A DNA stretch of 19,897 bases, from assembly GCA_018711415.1 (NCBI GenBank), contig DVIJ01000108.1, positions 1-19,897 of the forward strand, read 5' to 3'. This document shows positions 13,562-19,897 of the stretch, piece after piece (the stretch's first letter is position 1; each line of letters opens with the position of its first letter). The notes below the pieces were generated by a model, which saw only the letters and a program-made list of their open reading frames with translations, was not told the DNA's origin and made no database searches. The DNA is from Scatomorpha merdavium (GTDB lineage: Bacteria; Bacillota; Clostridia; Oscillospirales; Oscillospiraceae). The translations under genes were made by a program, and so were the position numbers.

Positions 13562-15298
13562 ATGTTCAGCGCGTCAAGGGATTATTTCACGGGCAGGATG
13601 TTCAGGCGCCAGTTCGTACCCTCGCTCATTTCAGCCCTGGGTCTGGCGGTAGGGGACATGGCGGATGCCATTGTAGTCGGCCAGCGCATGGGCGTAGTGG
13701 GTCTGGCGGCGATAAGCCTGACCCTGCCGGTGTTCATGGTGATAAACGTCATAATGCACGGTTTCGGCCTGGGCGCTTCAATACGATACTCGACGCAGCT
13801 GGCCCGAGGAGAGCATGTTGAGGCGCTCTCCGGTTTCCAGGGCATAATGTTGCTGGTGCCTGCGCTGGGAGTGCTGCTTGCCCTGGCTGCCAACCTTATG
13901 CTGACGCCGCTGTTGGCCTTGCTCGGCACCGTGCCTGGGGACGGAGCGCTTTTTGAGACAAGCAGGGAATACCTGCGCATCGTGGTATCCGGGACGCCCG
14001 TCTACTTTGCGTCCTACCTGATGAACTACTTCCTCCGCAACGCTGACAGGGAAAAGCTCGCGAGTTTCGGCTTCACCTTCGGGAATCTCTGCGATATAGC
14101 TCTGAACATCCTGTTCGTCCTCGTCCTGGATATGGGCGCGGCGGGAGCGGCGCTCTCCACCGTGCTGGGACAGATCATTGCCGTCTGTATATATGCGCTC
14201 GGTCTTGCGGCGCGGGGCTCAGAGCTGGGTTTCAAACCCTTCAATCCGTCGTTCCGCGGGGCCTTTGGCTGCTTCCGCGTGGGTTTTGCGTCCTCGTCGC
14301 AATACCTATACAGCATGGTTTTCATTCTCCTTGCGAATAACCTGCTGATAGATATGTACGGCAGTACGGGCGTAGCTGTGTTTGACCTGGTACAAAACGC
14401 CTCGTGTCTCATCCTCTATATCTACGAAGGCACGGCAAGGGCCGCGCAGCCGCTCTTGAGCACGTTCAGCGGCGAGCACAATGACCAGGGCCGAGCAAGG
14501 ACGCTCCGACTGGCGTTGGTTTGGGGTACGCTGGCGGGCGGAGCTGCAATATTGTTCGTGGCGCTTCTGCCCAATGTAGTCTGCACCGTGTTCGGCATCG
14601 ACGGCGCAGACGCCGCCGCGCTGGGAGCTTATGCGCTGCGAGTGTTCTGTCTGGGTGCGGCCTTTGCCGGAGCCTCCGTCGTTCTGGAGAGCTACTGCCA
14701 GTCCTGTGGTTCGGAGAAACCGGCATTCTGGTTGGCCACGTTCAGGGGCGCGCTGCTGCTCATTCCCATGACGCTGCTGCTCTCGCGCTTCGGGCCGATG
14801 GCCTTCTGGTGGCTGTATCCGGCCACGGAATTCGGTTCGCTTACTCTGTTTCTGCTGATCTGGCGCGGACGCACAGCTGCCCAGGACCTGGAGGCGGAGC
14901 GCATCCTGCGCCGCACCATAGGCAGCGGCGAGTCCGAGCTTTCCGGTCTGACCGCCGCGGTTGAGGAATTCTGCGAGCGCTGGGAAGCAAGCCCAAAGCA
15001 GAGCTATTTCGTCACCATGTCGGTGGAGGAGCTGTGTGCGGTGATACAGAAAAAAGGCCTGGGCGGCAGGCCGGGCGTAATACAGGTGACGTTGATAGCC
15101 CAGCCGGACGGGGTGCTTGCCCTGCACATACGCGACAGTGCGGTTTCCTTCAACCCGTTTGCGCTCGACGCACGCCGTGCGGGAGCCGGCGCAGATTTTG
15201 ACCCGGACGCTCTGGGCGTTTTGGTCGTCAGGGAAAAGGCAAAGGAGTTCTACTACCGCCGCTACCAGGGCTTTAACAGCCTTATCGTTAAGATATAG
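13562..15298 (+). CDS. MATE-family transporter fused to a degenerate RsbW-like HATPase domain
   Basis: The 578 residues divide in two. Residues 1 to about 450 are a twelve-helix MATE/MOP-superfamily transporter (GDMADAIVVGQRMGVVGLAAIS at the N-terminus, YFLRNADREKLASFGFTFGNLCDIALNILFV in the middle), which exports drugs or metabolites with Na+ or H+, or flips lipids. Residues about 455-578 match the RsbW/SpoIIAB fold strand for strand, but the ATP-binding boxes are eroded. The N-box reads MSVEELCAV with V494 where Asn is required, G1 reads DSAVSFNP with A527 for Gly, and G2 keeps only ALG (550-552). It may be a non-catalytic binding module for a STAS protein. GGGGAGGG lies upstream; ATG 13562 directly follows the previous stop. 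The stop is TAG. It sits inside a partner-switch cluster. Confidence 0.88.
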   Translation: MFSASRDYFTGRMFRRQFVPSLISALGLAVGDMADAIVVGQRMGVVGLAAISLTLPVFMVINVIMHGFGLGASIRYSTQLARGEHVEALSGFQGIMLLVPALGVLLALAANLMLTPLLALLGTVPGDGALFETSREYLRIVVSGTPVYFASYLMNYFLRNADREKLASFGFTFGNLCDIALNILFVLVLDMGAAGAALSTVLGQIIAVCIYALGLAARGSELGFKPFNPSFRGAFGCFRVGFASSSQYLYSMVFILLANNLLIDMYGSTGVAVFDLVQNASCLILYIYEGTARAAQPLLSTFSGEHNDQGRARTLRLALVWGTLAGGAAILFVALLPNVVCTVFGIDGADAAALGAYALRVFCLGAAFAGASVVLESYCQSCGSEKPAFWLATFRGALLLIPMTLLLSRFGPMAFWWLYPATEFGSLTLFLLIWRGRTAAQDLEAERILRRTIGSGESELSGLTAAVEEFCERWEASPKQSYFVTMSVEELCAVIQKKGLGGRPGVIQVTLIAQPDGVLALHIRDSAVSFNPFALDARRAGAGADFDPDALGVLVVREKAKEFYYRRYQGFNSLIVKI

Positions 15299-15308
15299 GA
15301 GGGGAACC

Positions 15309-16985
15309 ATGAAGCTATCACTGCGGCAGAAAACCGTCTGCATGATACTGCTGCTGGCGCTTGCTCTTACCATCACCGCCGCCGCGGTGGGTTATGATGT
15401 CTACGCCGGTACGATGGATGCACACTATCAGATGCTGGCGATGAACGTCTCCAAGACGGCCGCGTCACTAGTGAATGCTGAAGAGGTCAGGGAACTGGTA
15501 GCTCAGGTCATGGAGATCTACCGCAAAGACCCTGCCCCGACATACGACTCGGATGAGGAGTGGGCGGAATATCTCTCGCAGTATACCGGCATCAGCGAAC
15601 AGGAGAGCTTCACAACGCTTTACGAAACGCTCTATAAGATCAAGACTGCGAACAACGTTTTGTCCCTGTATATAAGCTACATGGACTCAGAGTCCATGAC
15701 GGGCATATACATAATCGACGCTGACAAGACGGAGACGGGCTGCCCCACCGGTACGTGGGATATCATATATCCCCAGAACTACGAGGCAATGAAGCATCCG
15801 GAGAACGGCTTTGAGGCATACATCACCGATACGGAGGAGTACGGCTGGCTCTGTTCCGCGGGTGCGGCGGTGCTGGACGATTCCGGAAAGGCCGTGGCGC
15901 ATGTGTTCACAGATATCTCGATGGAGAGCGTAATGGCGGACCGGCAGGCCTTCCTGATGCGCTTGTGCGCCATTCTCATCGGCATAACGACTGTAATAAC
16001 GCTGGCGCTCATAAAGGTCGTGAATACTGCGCTGGTGAAGCCGATAAACTCCCTGGCCTCCGCAGCTTCGTCCTATGTGGAGGCTAAGGAAGAGGGAGAA
16101 GTCAGTGCTCTGGCGCTGCTGGATATCCACACCGGCGACGAGGTGGAAAACCTGAGCCACGCACTCAAACGCATGGAGCGGGACATAAACGGCTATATCG
16201 AGAACCTGACCCATGTGACGGCGGAGAAGGAGCGCATAGGCGCGGAATTGAGCGTCGCCACGCATATTCAGGCAAGCATGCTGCCCTGCATTTTCCCGGC
16301 TTTCCCGAACCGGAGAGAGTTCGATATTTATGCTACCATGACTCCCGCTAAGGAGGTCGGCGGCGACTTCTACGACTTTTTCCTCGTGGACGACGACCAC
16401 CTGGCCGTCGTGATAGCGGACGTTTCCGGAAAAGGCGTGCCGGCCGCGCTGTTTATGGTGATAGCCAAAACGCTCATTAAGGACCACACGCAGTCCGGAA
16501 AGCCTCCGGAGGAGGTGTTCACGGAGGTGAACCGGCAGCTCTGCGAGGCAAACGACGAGAATTTGTTCGTAACTGCCTGGATGGGCGTCCTGGAGATATC
16601 CACTGGGAAGCTGGTCTATGTGAATGCGGGACACAATCCCCCTGTTATCGGACGCAAGAATGGGGAAACGGAGTTTTTGCGTTCTCGCCCCGGCTTCGTG
16701 CTGGCCGGACTGGACTTTACGAAATACCGCGCCGGGAGCCTGGAGCTCATGCCGGGAGACCTGCTCTATCTCTATACGGACGGCGTCACAGAGGCGATGA
16801 ACACGGCGCAGGAGCTCTATGGAGAAGAACGTCTCAAGCGCACTTTGGACGCAAATGTGTCCGCGGCGCCGGAAGAGATCTTCAAAGCAGTTAAGAAAGA
16901 CCTGGATGATTTTGTTGCGGATGCTCCTCAGTTTGACGACATAACGATGCTGGCCATGCGCTATCTCGGTCGAGAAGGCGGCTGA
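15309..16985 (+). CDS. Membrane SpoIIE/RsbU-type PP2C phosphatase with extracytoplasmic sensor
   Basis: A 558-residue sensor phosphatase that probably dephosphorylates the STAS antagonist at 11617 and so frees it to capture the kinase. The order is: membrane helix 1 (about 9-30), an outside domain (about 35-215, perhaps Cache-like, ligand unknown), membrane helix 2 (about 217-240, ILIGITTVITLALIKVV), HAMP (about 241-295), a coiled linker (ELSVATHIQASMLP), then PP2C_SIG. Metal-binding aspartates are present: D353 (EVGGDFYDF), D371 (VIADVSGKGVPAALFM), D491 (YTDGVTEAMN) and D543/D544 (FDDITMLAMRY). ATG 15309 is chosen because AGGAGGGG (15297-15304) is just upstream and MKLSLRQKTVCMILLL gives a clean signal anchor; the open frame extends to 15117, but that part overlaps the transporter. 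It is the last gene before the terminator. Confidence 0.94.
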   Translation: MKLSLRQKTVCMILLLALALTITAAAVGYDVYAGTMDAHYQMLAMNVSKTAASLVNAEEVRELVAQVMEIYRKDPAPTYDSDEEWAEYLSQYTGISEQESFTTLYETLYKIKTANNVLSLYISYMDSESMTGIYIIDADKTETGCPTGTWDIIYPQNYEAMKHPENGFEAYITDTEEYGWLCSAGAAVLDDSGKAVAHVFTDISMESVMADRQAFLMRLCAILIGITTVITLALIKVVNTALVKPINSLASAASSYVEAKEEGEVSALALLDIHTGDEVENLSHALKRMERDINGYIENLTHVTAEKERIGAELSVATHIQASMLPCIFPAFPNRREFDIYATMTPAKEVGGDFYDFFLVDDDHLAVVIADVSGKGVPAALFMVIAKTLIKDHTQSGKPPEEVFTEVNRQLCEANDENLFVTAWMGVLEISTGKLVYVNAGHNPPVIGRKNGETEFLRSRPGFVLAGLDFTKYRAGSLELMPGDLLYLYTDGVTEAMNTAQELYGEERLKRTLDANVSAAPEEIFKAVKKDLDDFVADAPQFDDITMLAMRYLGREGG

Positions 16986-16996
16986 ACAAAATATTT

Positions 16997-17032
16997 GCGC
17001 CCCGGATGGAATATCCGGGGCGCTGTTTTTTT
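16997..17032 (+). terminator. Terminator between convergent genes
   Basis: A perfect 11-bp stem, GCGCCCCGGAT (16997-17007) with ATCCGGGGCGC (17013-17023), loop of 5, then TG and a seven-T run ending at 17032. On the minus strand the stem is followed by AAATATTTTG, so it may also work, more weakly, for the SLH gene that ends at 17031. Confidence 0.92.
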
Positions 17033-17957
17033 ATTCTCTTCCGTCTCTCACAGCGAGCGCGGCGGTGAGCATTTGTGCGGCGTCTGCGCGTGTCAGGGCC
17101 GCGTCATATCGCATGGCGCCCACGAGGACTCCGCAGGCCGTCAGGTTGGCAGTTGCCTGGCTGGCCCAGGCGGGGACGATGCCCTCAAAGGCCGCCGTAG
17201 GAACATCTGTAGCGCCAAGGACGTTGTTGAGCATGACGGCCGCCTCCTGTACCGTGACGGTGCCTTCGGAGTTGAACACCGTGTCTCCATCGGCCTCAGT
17301 GCCGCTTATCACGCCGTCCATCATTGCAGTTGCAACATAGCGCTTCTGCCAGGTCGGGATAGCTTCATCGTCGGAAAAGCCCGTGGCCGCCACGGCGCTG
17401 AGCAGCTCCTCACCGCCGAGCTCCATGCACATGGCCAGGAATTCGCCGCGCGTCACCTCTCTGTCGGGCTCAAAGACATAGCTGCCGCCAAGCTGCGAGC
17501 CGACGAATATGCCCTCTTCGGCCAGCATGGTAGCCGCATAGGCGCTGGGGTTGCCGTCAAGGTCGGAATACGTCGTGCGGGTCTTTTGCTTTTCTATGCG
17601 GATGATGACCGTGGCCTCCTGCGAACTGTTGCCGTCGGCGTCGGTGGCCTTGAAGCCAAAGTAGTCCCTGCCGCGCCTGTTGGTACCCGGAGTGTAGACA
17701 AAGCGTCCATCGTCAGTCAGCTCTATCTCGCCTTTGGTGGGTTCCGTGGTTATCTGATAGGTCAGCGTGCCGCCGTCGGGGTCCACGGCAGAGAGCCGTC
17801 CGCCTACGGAGACGTTGCGATAGGTCGTCAGCTCCAGGTTCTGCGCGACGGGCGCGCCGCCCTCCGCGTGCGCGGGCAGGACAGGGGCCAGCGCAGTAAG
17901 CGCTATAGCCGCCGTCAGCAGCACCGCGCAGAGCACAAGCCCCTTGCGTGTGTACAT
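17031..17957 (-). CDS. Exported Ig-like/SLH-domain cell-surface protein
   Basis: A 308-residue secreted protein. A Sec signal peptide (1-31, basic MYTRKG then a hydrophobic run, predicted cleavage after PAHA) is followed by a cadherin/Ig-like domain (about 32-122; APVAQNLELTTYRNVSVGG, SAVDPDGGTLTYQIT, FVYTPGTNRRGRDYF). Three S-layer-homology repeats fill the rest, with their usual motifs VTRGEFLAM, VTVQEAAVML and LTRADAAQML. SLH repeats bind pyruvylated wall polymers, so it is probably held on the cell surface; the outer partner is unknown. ATG at 17957 has AGGAGG 8 bases upstream and starts the signal peptide; a GTG at 17999 would add 14 residues that do not look like a signal sequence. That ribosome site is inside a perfect inverted repeat, described separately. 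It lies 78 bases after the SGNH gene on the same strand. Confidence 0.9.
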   Translation of the reverse strand: MYTRKGLVLCAVLLTAAIALTALAPVLPAHAEGGAPVAQNLELTTYRNVSVGGRLSAVDPDGGTLTYQITTEPTKGEIELTDDGRFVYTPGTNRRGRDYFGFKATDADGNSSQEATVIIRIEKQKTRTTYSDLDGNPSAYAATMLAEEGIFVGSQLGGSYVFEPDREVTRGEFLAMCMELGGEELLSAVAATGFSDDEAIPTWQKRYVATAMMDGVISGTEADGDTVFNSEGTVTVQEAAVMLNNVLGATDVPTAAFEGIVPAWASQATANLTACGVLVGAMRYDAALTRADAAQMLTAALAVRDGRE

Positions 17958-17963
17958 ACAAAA

Positions 17964-18007
17964 TTCCTCCTGTGCTTGAAATGTGTCCTTATTTTGCACA
18001 GGAGGAA
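17964..18007 (-). promoter_or_regulatory. Inverted repeat that buries the SLH gene's Shine-Dalgarno sequence
   Basis: Read on the minus strand, TTCCTCCTGTGC (18007-17996), a 20-base loop, then GCACAGGAGGAA (17975-17964) form a perfect 12-bp hairpin. The 3' arm contains the complete AGGAGG ribosome site of the SLH gene, whose ATG begins at 17957. If folded, the hairpin should block initiation. TTTTGT follows it, so a weak attenuator or terminator of the upstream SGNH transcript is an alternative reading. The repeat is directly visible; the function is inferred. Confidence 0.6.
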
Positions 18008-18035
18008 ATGTTTTATTCTCTTGTCTCTAAATAAC

Positions 18036-18710
18036 TCATCGGCACAATTCAGGAACTAGTTTTGCCAGCTCGGAGGCAAGAACTTCACAGTCGCGCCTTG
18101 TCATATGTATGCGGTCCACGGGGTTGAGCTCCGCCAGCGGGGCCGCGTCCAGAAAAGCGCAGCCCAGGCGTTTTGCGCCCTGTTCATAGAGCTTTGCAAG
18201 CTTGAGCGTCTTTTCGCGCGCATATGGTCCGAATTCCGGGAAGCTTTCCGTCTGCTCATAGCCCTCGCCGATGGGCGGAGGCGAGATGACCAGGATGTTC
18301 GGTCCCCTTTCCGTCCAGCAGGGCGTGTTCTGTGCGCGACAGACGATGTATTCCATCCCGGCGCAGATCTGCAGCGCCGTAGCGCCGTACCACTCTTTGG
18401 CGTCGTTCGTGCCGAGCATGAGTATCAGCAGATCCACAGGCTTGTGGCTCATGAGGCAGGGCCAGATATATCCCGCGCCGGTGAGTCCCTGGCGGTAGGG
18501 GTCCTCAAACACGGTAGTCCGCCCGTTGAGGCCTTCGTCAAGGATGAGGTAGTCCTCGCCGAGCTTATCCTGCAGGAGTCTGGGCCAACGCGAGGACTCC
18601 GAGTAACGCATGGAGCCGCTGGGCTGCGGCAGACCGTCGAACTCGGCGGGGTCGCCGCAGTAGCCGTGGGTGTTTGAGTCTCCGAAGCAGATGACGTGCT
18701 TTGCGTTCAT
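18036..18710 (-). CDS. SGNH/GDSL-family hydrolase
   Basis: A 224-residue esterase-type enzyme with no signal peptide, so cytosolic. All four SGNH blocks are visible: nucleophile S12 in CFGDSNTHGY (block I), the DEGLNGRTT segment (59-66, block II glycine), LGTND (99-103, block III, N102), and the D199/H202 pair in DRIHMT (block V). The GLNGRTT form is typical of the arylesterase/acyl-CoA thioesterase-like branch, whose members cleave acyl or acetyl esters from sugars or lipids; the substrate is not readable here. Its ATG overlaps the stop of the upstream kinase gene (ATGA, minus strand 18710-18707) and it has no clear ribosome site of its own, so translational coupling is likely. Pairing with a sugar-kinase-like gene hints at deacylation of a carbohydrate. 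Confidence 0.93.
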   Translation of the reverse strand: MNAKHVICFGDSNTHGYCGDPAEFDGLPQPSGSMRYSESSRWPRLLQDKLGEDYLILDEGLNGRTTVFEDPYRQGLTGAGYIWPCLMSHKPVDLLILMLGTNDAKEWYGATALQICAGMEYIVCRAQNTPCWTERGPNILVISPPPIGEGYEQTESFPEFGPYAREKTLKLAKLYEQGAKRLGCAFLDAAPLAELNPVDRIHMTRRDCEVLASELAKLVPELCR

Positions 18711-19897
18711 GCGAGCTCGGGAAGGGAAGCGGCGGCGGCGGACTGGCCTACGCGGCGGAACTTTTCGTCAGGCAGGGAGGGGAAGATGTTCTTCGCCAGC
18801 TCCGGGTACTCGTCAGCGAGGACGGCCTTGCAGGTGTCAAGCACGAGGTCGCCGCCCTTGCCGGACATCACGCGGCCAAGCAGCAGCACATGCTTGAACT
18901 CGTAGAAGTCGTAGTAGAGCGCCAGCGCGTGGGCGAGGTAGGTGCCGATGCTGGAGTAGACCTTTGCGGCACGCTCGTCGCCATTTTCCATGAGACCCTG
19001 TACGACCTTGAGCTTCTCGGCGGGGGAGAGGCTCTCGTCGAGCTCGATGCCGGCCCTGGGAGCGAGCTTGATGACGCCGTCCTGGGAGAAATACTTGACG
19101 CCGCAGCCGATGTCGCCGGACCATTCATCGGCCATCGCGTCCGGGTTCGCGTCCACGGGCATAAAAGCGAGCTCGTTGAGCCAGCCGGTGACGCAGCCGT
19201 TCTTATCGACGTAGCCGACGGCCTCGCTGGTACCCATGGCGATGCCGAGCACGTTGTTGTCGTCGAGGCTCATAGCGCCGGCAAGGGCGGTGACGTCGCC
19301 GTCGTTGGCAACTACCAGGGGCACGTCGCCTATCTCCTTCGCAGCGCGGATGTAGATGTCCTTGACCTTCTTGTCGAACTCGTCCTTCGGCACCTTGAGG
19401 AAGAGGGAAGCGACCATGGCGCGGTTCTCGATGTAGATGCCGGCGGAAGAGACGCCGATGGCGTCCACGCGCGGCATGTGGGCGGCGGCGGACTTGAAGG
19501 CGTCCACGATGCCCTGGAAGTGATAGTCAGGGTCGGCTGTGGTTTTGGGGAACCAGACGACCTCTTCGGAGAACACGCTCTCACCGTCGATGACGGCAGA
19601 GACCTTGCGGTCGGAGCCGCCGGCGTCGAAGCCGATGCGGCAGCCGGCAAGGTGACGGCCTATGGCCTGCGGGTTGGACTTCTCTGCGGGGAGCTCCGTG
19701 CAGGCGACGACCTCAAAGGGCCTCTCGTAGACGCCGGCCATGAAATCAGCGTCGAAGGCGCGGCTGCCCTCGGGGGTGTAGGCGGCGCGGATGTATTTGT
19801 AAATGCTCTCGTCGCCGCTGATATAGACCTTCCAGCCGCCGAAGAGCCAGAGCATGGTCTTGACCATGCGGTCGGCGTAGTATTTGTCTGCCTCTGC
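18707..19897 (-). CDS. ROK-like ASKHA-superfamily sugar kinase, 5' end outside window
   Basis: The minus-strand frame is open to the window edge, giving 396 residues without a certain start; the first ATG (19867) is internal-looking, since ten further codons upstream stay open. ASKHA-fold marks are visible: the first phosphate loop in RIGFDAGGSDRKVSAV, NDGDVTALAGA with the expected catalytic-type Asp, a second loop in GIAMGTSEAVGYV, and GRVMSGKGGDLVL near the C-terminus. It closes with FRRVGQSAAAASLP. This matches ROK-related proteins annotated as sugar kinases or transcriptional regulators, but a BadF/BcrA-type ATPase cannot be excluded. The N-terminal 75 residues or so before the first phosphate loop are not part of the basic ROK core. 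No DNA-binding domain is seen in the visible part. It is the upstream partner of the SGNH gene. Confidence 0.8.
   Translation of the reverse strand, partial: AEADKYYADRMVKTMLWLFGGWKVYISGDESIYKYIRAAYTPEGSRAFDADFMAGVYERPFEVVACTELPAEKSNPQAIGRHLAGCRIGFDAGGSDRKVSAVIDGESVFSEEVVWFPKTTADPDYHFQGIVDAFKSAAAHMPRVDAIGVSSAGIYIENRAMVASLFLKVPKDEFDKKVKDIYIRAAKEIGDVPLVVANDGDVTALAGAMSLDDNNVLGIAMGTSEAVGYVDKNGCVTGWLNELAFMPVDANPDAMADEWSGDIGCGVKYFSQDGVIKLAPRAGIELDESLSPAEKLKVVQGLMENGDERAAKVYSSIGTYLAHALALYYDFYEFKHVLLLGRVMSGKGGDLVLDTCKAVLADEYPELAKNIFPSLPDEKFRRVGQSAAAASLPELA

Noticed and set aside
15117..15308. N-terminal extension of the phosphatase frame by 64 codons.
   Set aside because: It overlaps the conserved end of the transporter frame, has no ribosome site, and the start at 15309 has AGGAGGGG and begins a clear signal anchor.
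17976..17999. GTG start at 17999 for the SLH protein.
   Set aside because: It lies inside the inverted repeat, lacks a ribosome site, and would put 14 non-signal-like residues before the signal peptide.

Overview
The window reads as chromosome of a GC-rich anaerobic Firmicute, most likely an Oscillospiraceae-type Clostridium. The evidence is gene content: Mini-RNase III, RqcH, an RsbW/STAS/SpoIIE-type partner switch, and an S-layer-homology (SLH) protein carrying the Ig-like domain common in that group. Strong GGAGG ribosome sites occur throughout, and genes are packed with 4-nt ATGA overlaps. Isoleucine is encoded mainly by ATA despite the high GC (14 ATA, 7 ATC, 0 ATT in prfA by my count). 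No tRNA, rRNA, CRISPR array, insertion sequence or phage gene was seen, and no gap without a gene exceeds 300 bases.

Layout, plus strand. Positions 1-1128 hold the 3' part of a PEP/pyruvate-binding-domain gene. A well-formed promoter overlapping its stop drives an HD-domain protein (1177-1719), closed by a 12-bp-stem terminator. A second promoter precedes prfA (RF1), a fused threonylcarbamoyl-AMP synthase/dephospho-CoA kinase, and an M18 aminopeptidase, again closed by a terminator near 5518-5549. A third promoter near 5575-5606 begins a run of ten genes with no visible terminator until 16997-17032. These are uppP, ftsK/spoIIIE, mrnC, rqcH, an RsbW-like anti-sigma kinase, a STAS antagonist, a formyltransferase, a DUF2156 protein, a MATE transporter with an extra C-terminal domain, and a membrane-bound SpoIIE/RsbU-type phosphatase.

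Layout, minus strand. From 17031 to the end of the window lie, in transcription order, a ROK-like sugar kinase (partial, running off the window), an SGNH hydrolase overlapping it by 4 nt, and an exported Ig-like/SLH protein. The SLH gene's Shine-Dalgarno sequence sits inside a perfect 12-bp inverted repeat.

How the parts work together. The first two thirds are housekeeping: translation termination, tRNA t6A modification, CoA synthesis, undecaprenyl-phosphate recycling, chromosome translocation, 23S rRNA maturation and rescue of stalled ribosomes. The most unusual region is 11192-16985. It holds a complete partner-switching set (kinase, antagonist with a phosphorylatable Ser, sensor phosphatase) with no sigma factor. 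Interleaved with it are a formyltransferase, a DUF2156 protein and a transporter whose C-terminus is itself an RsbW-like fold with degenerate ATP-binding boxes. My inference, not proven, is that the switch controls the transporter, and perhaps synthesis or export of a modified lipid or metabolite, by protein-protein contact rather than through a sigma factor.
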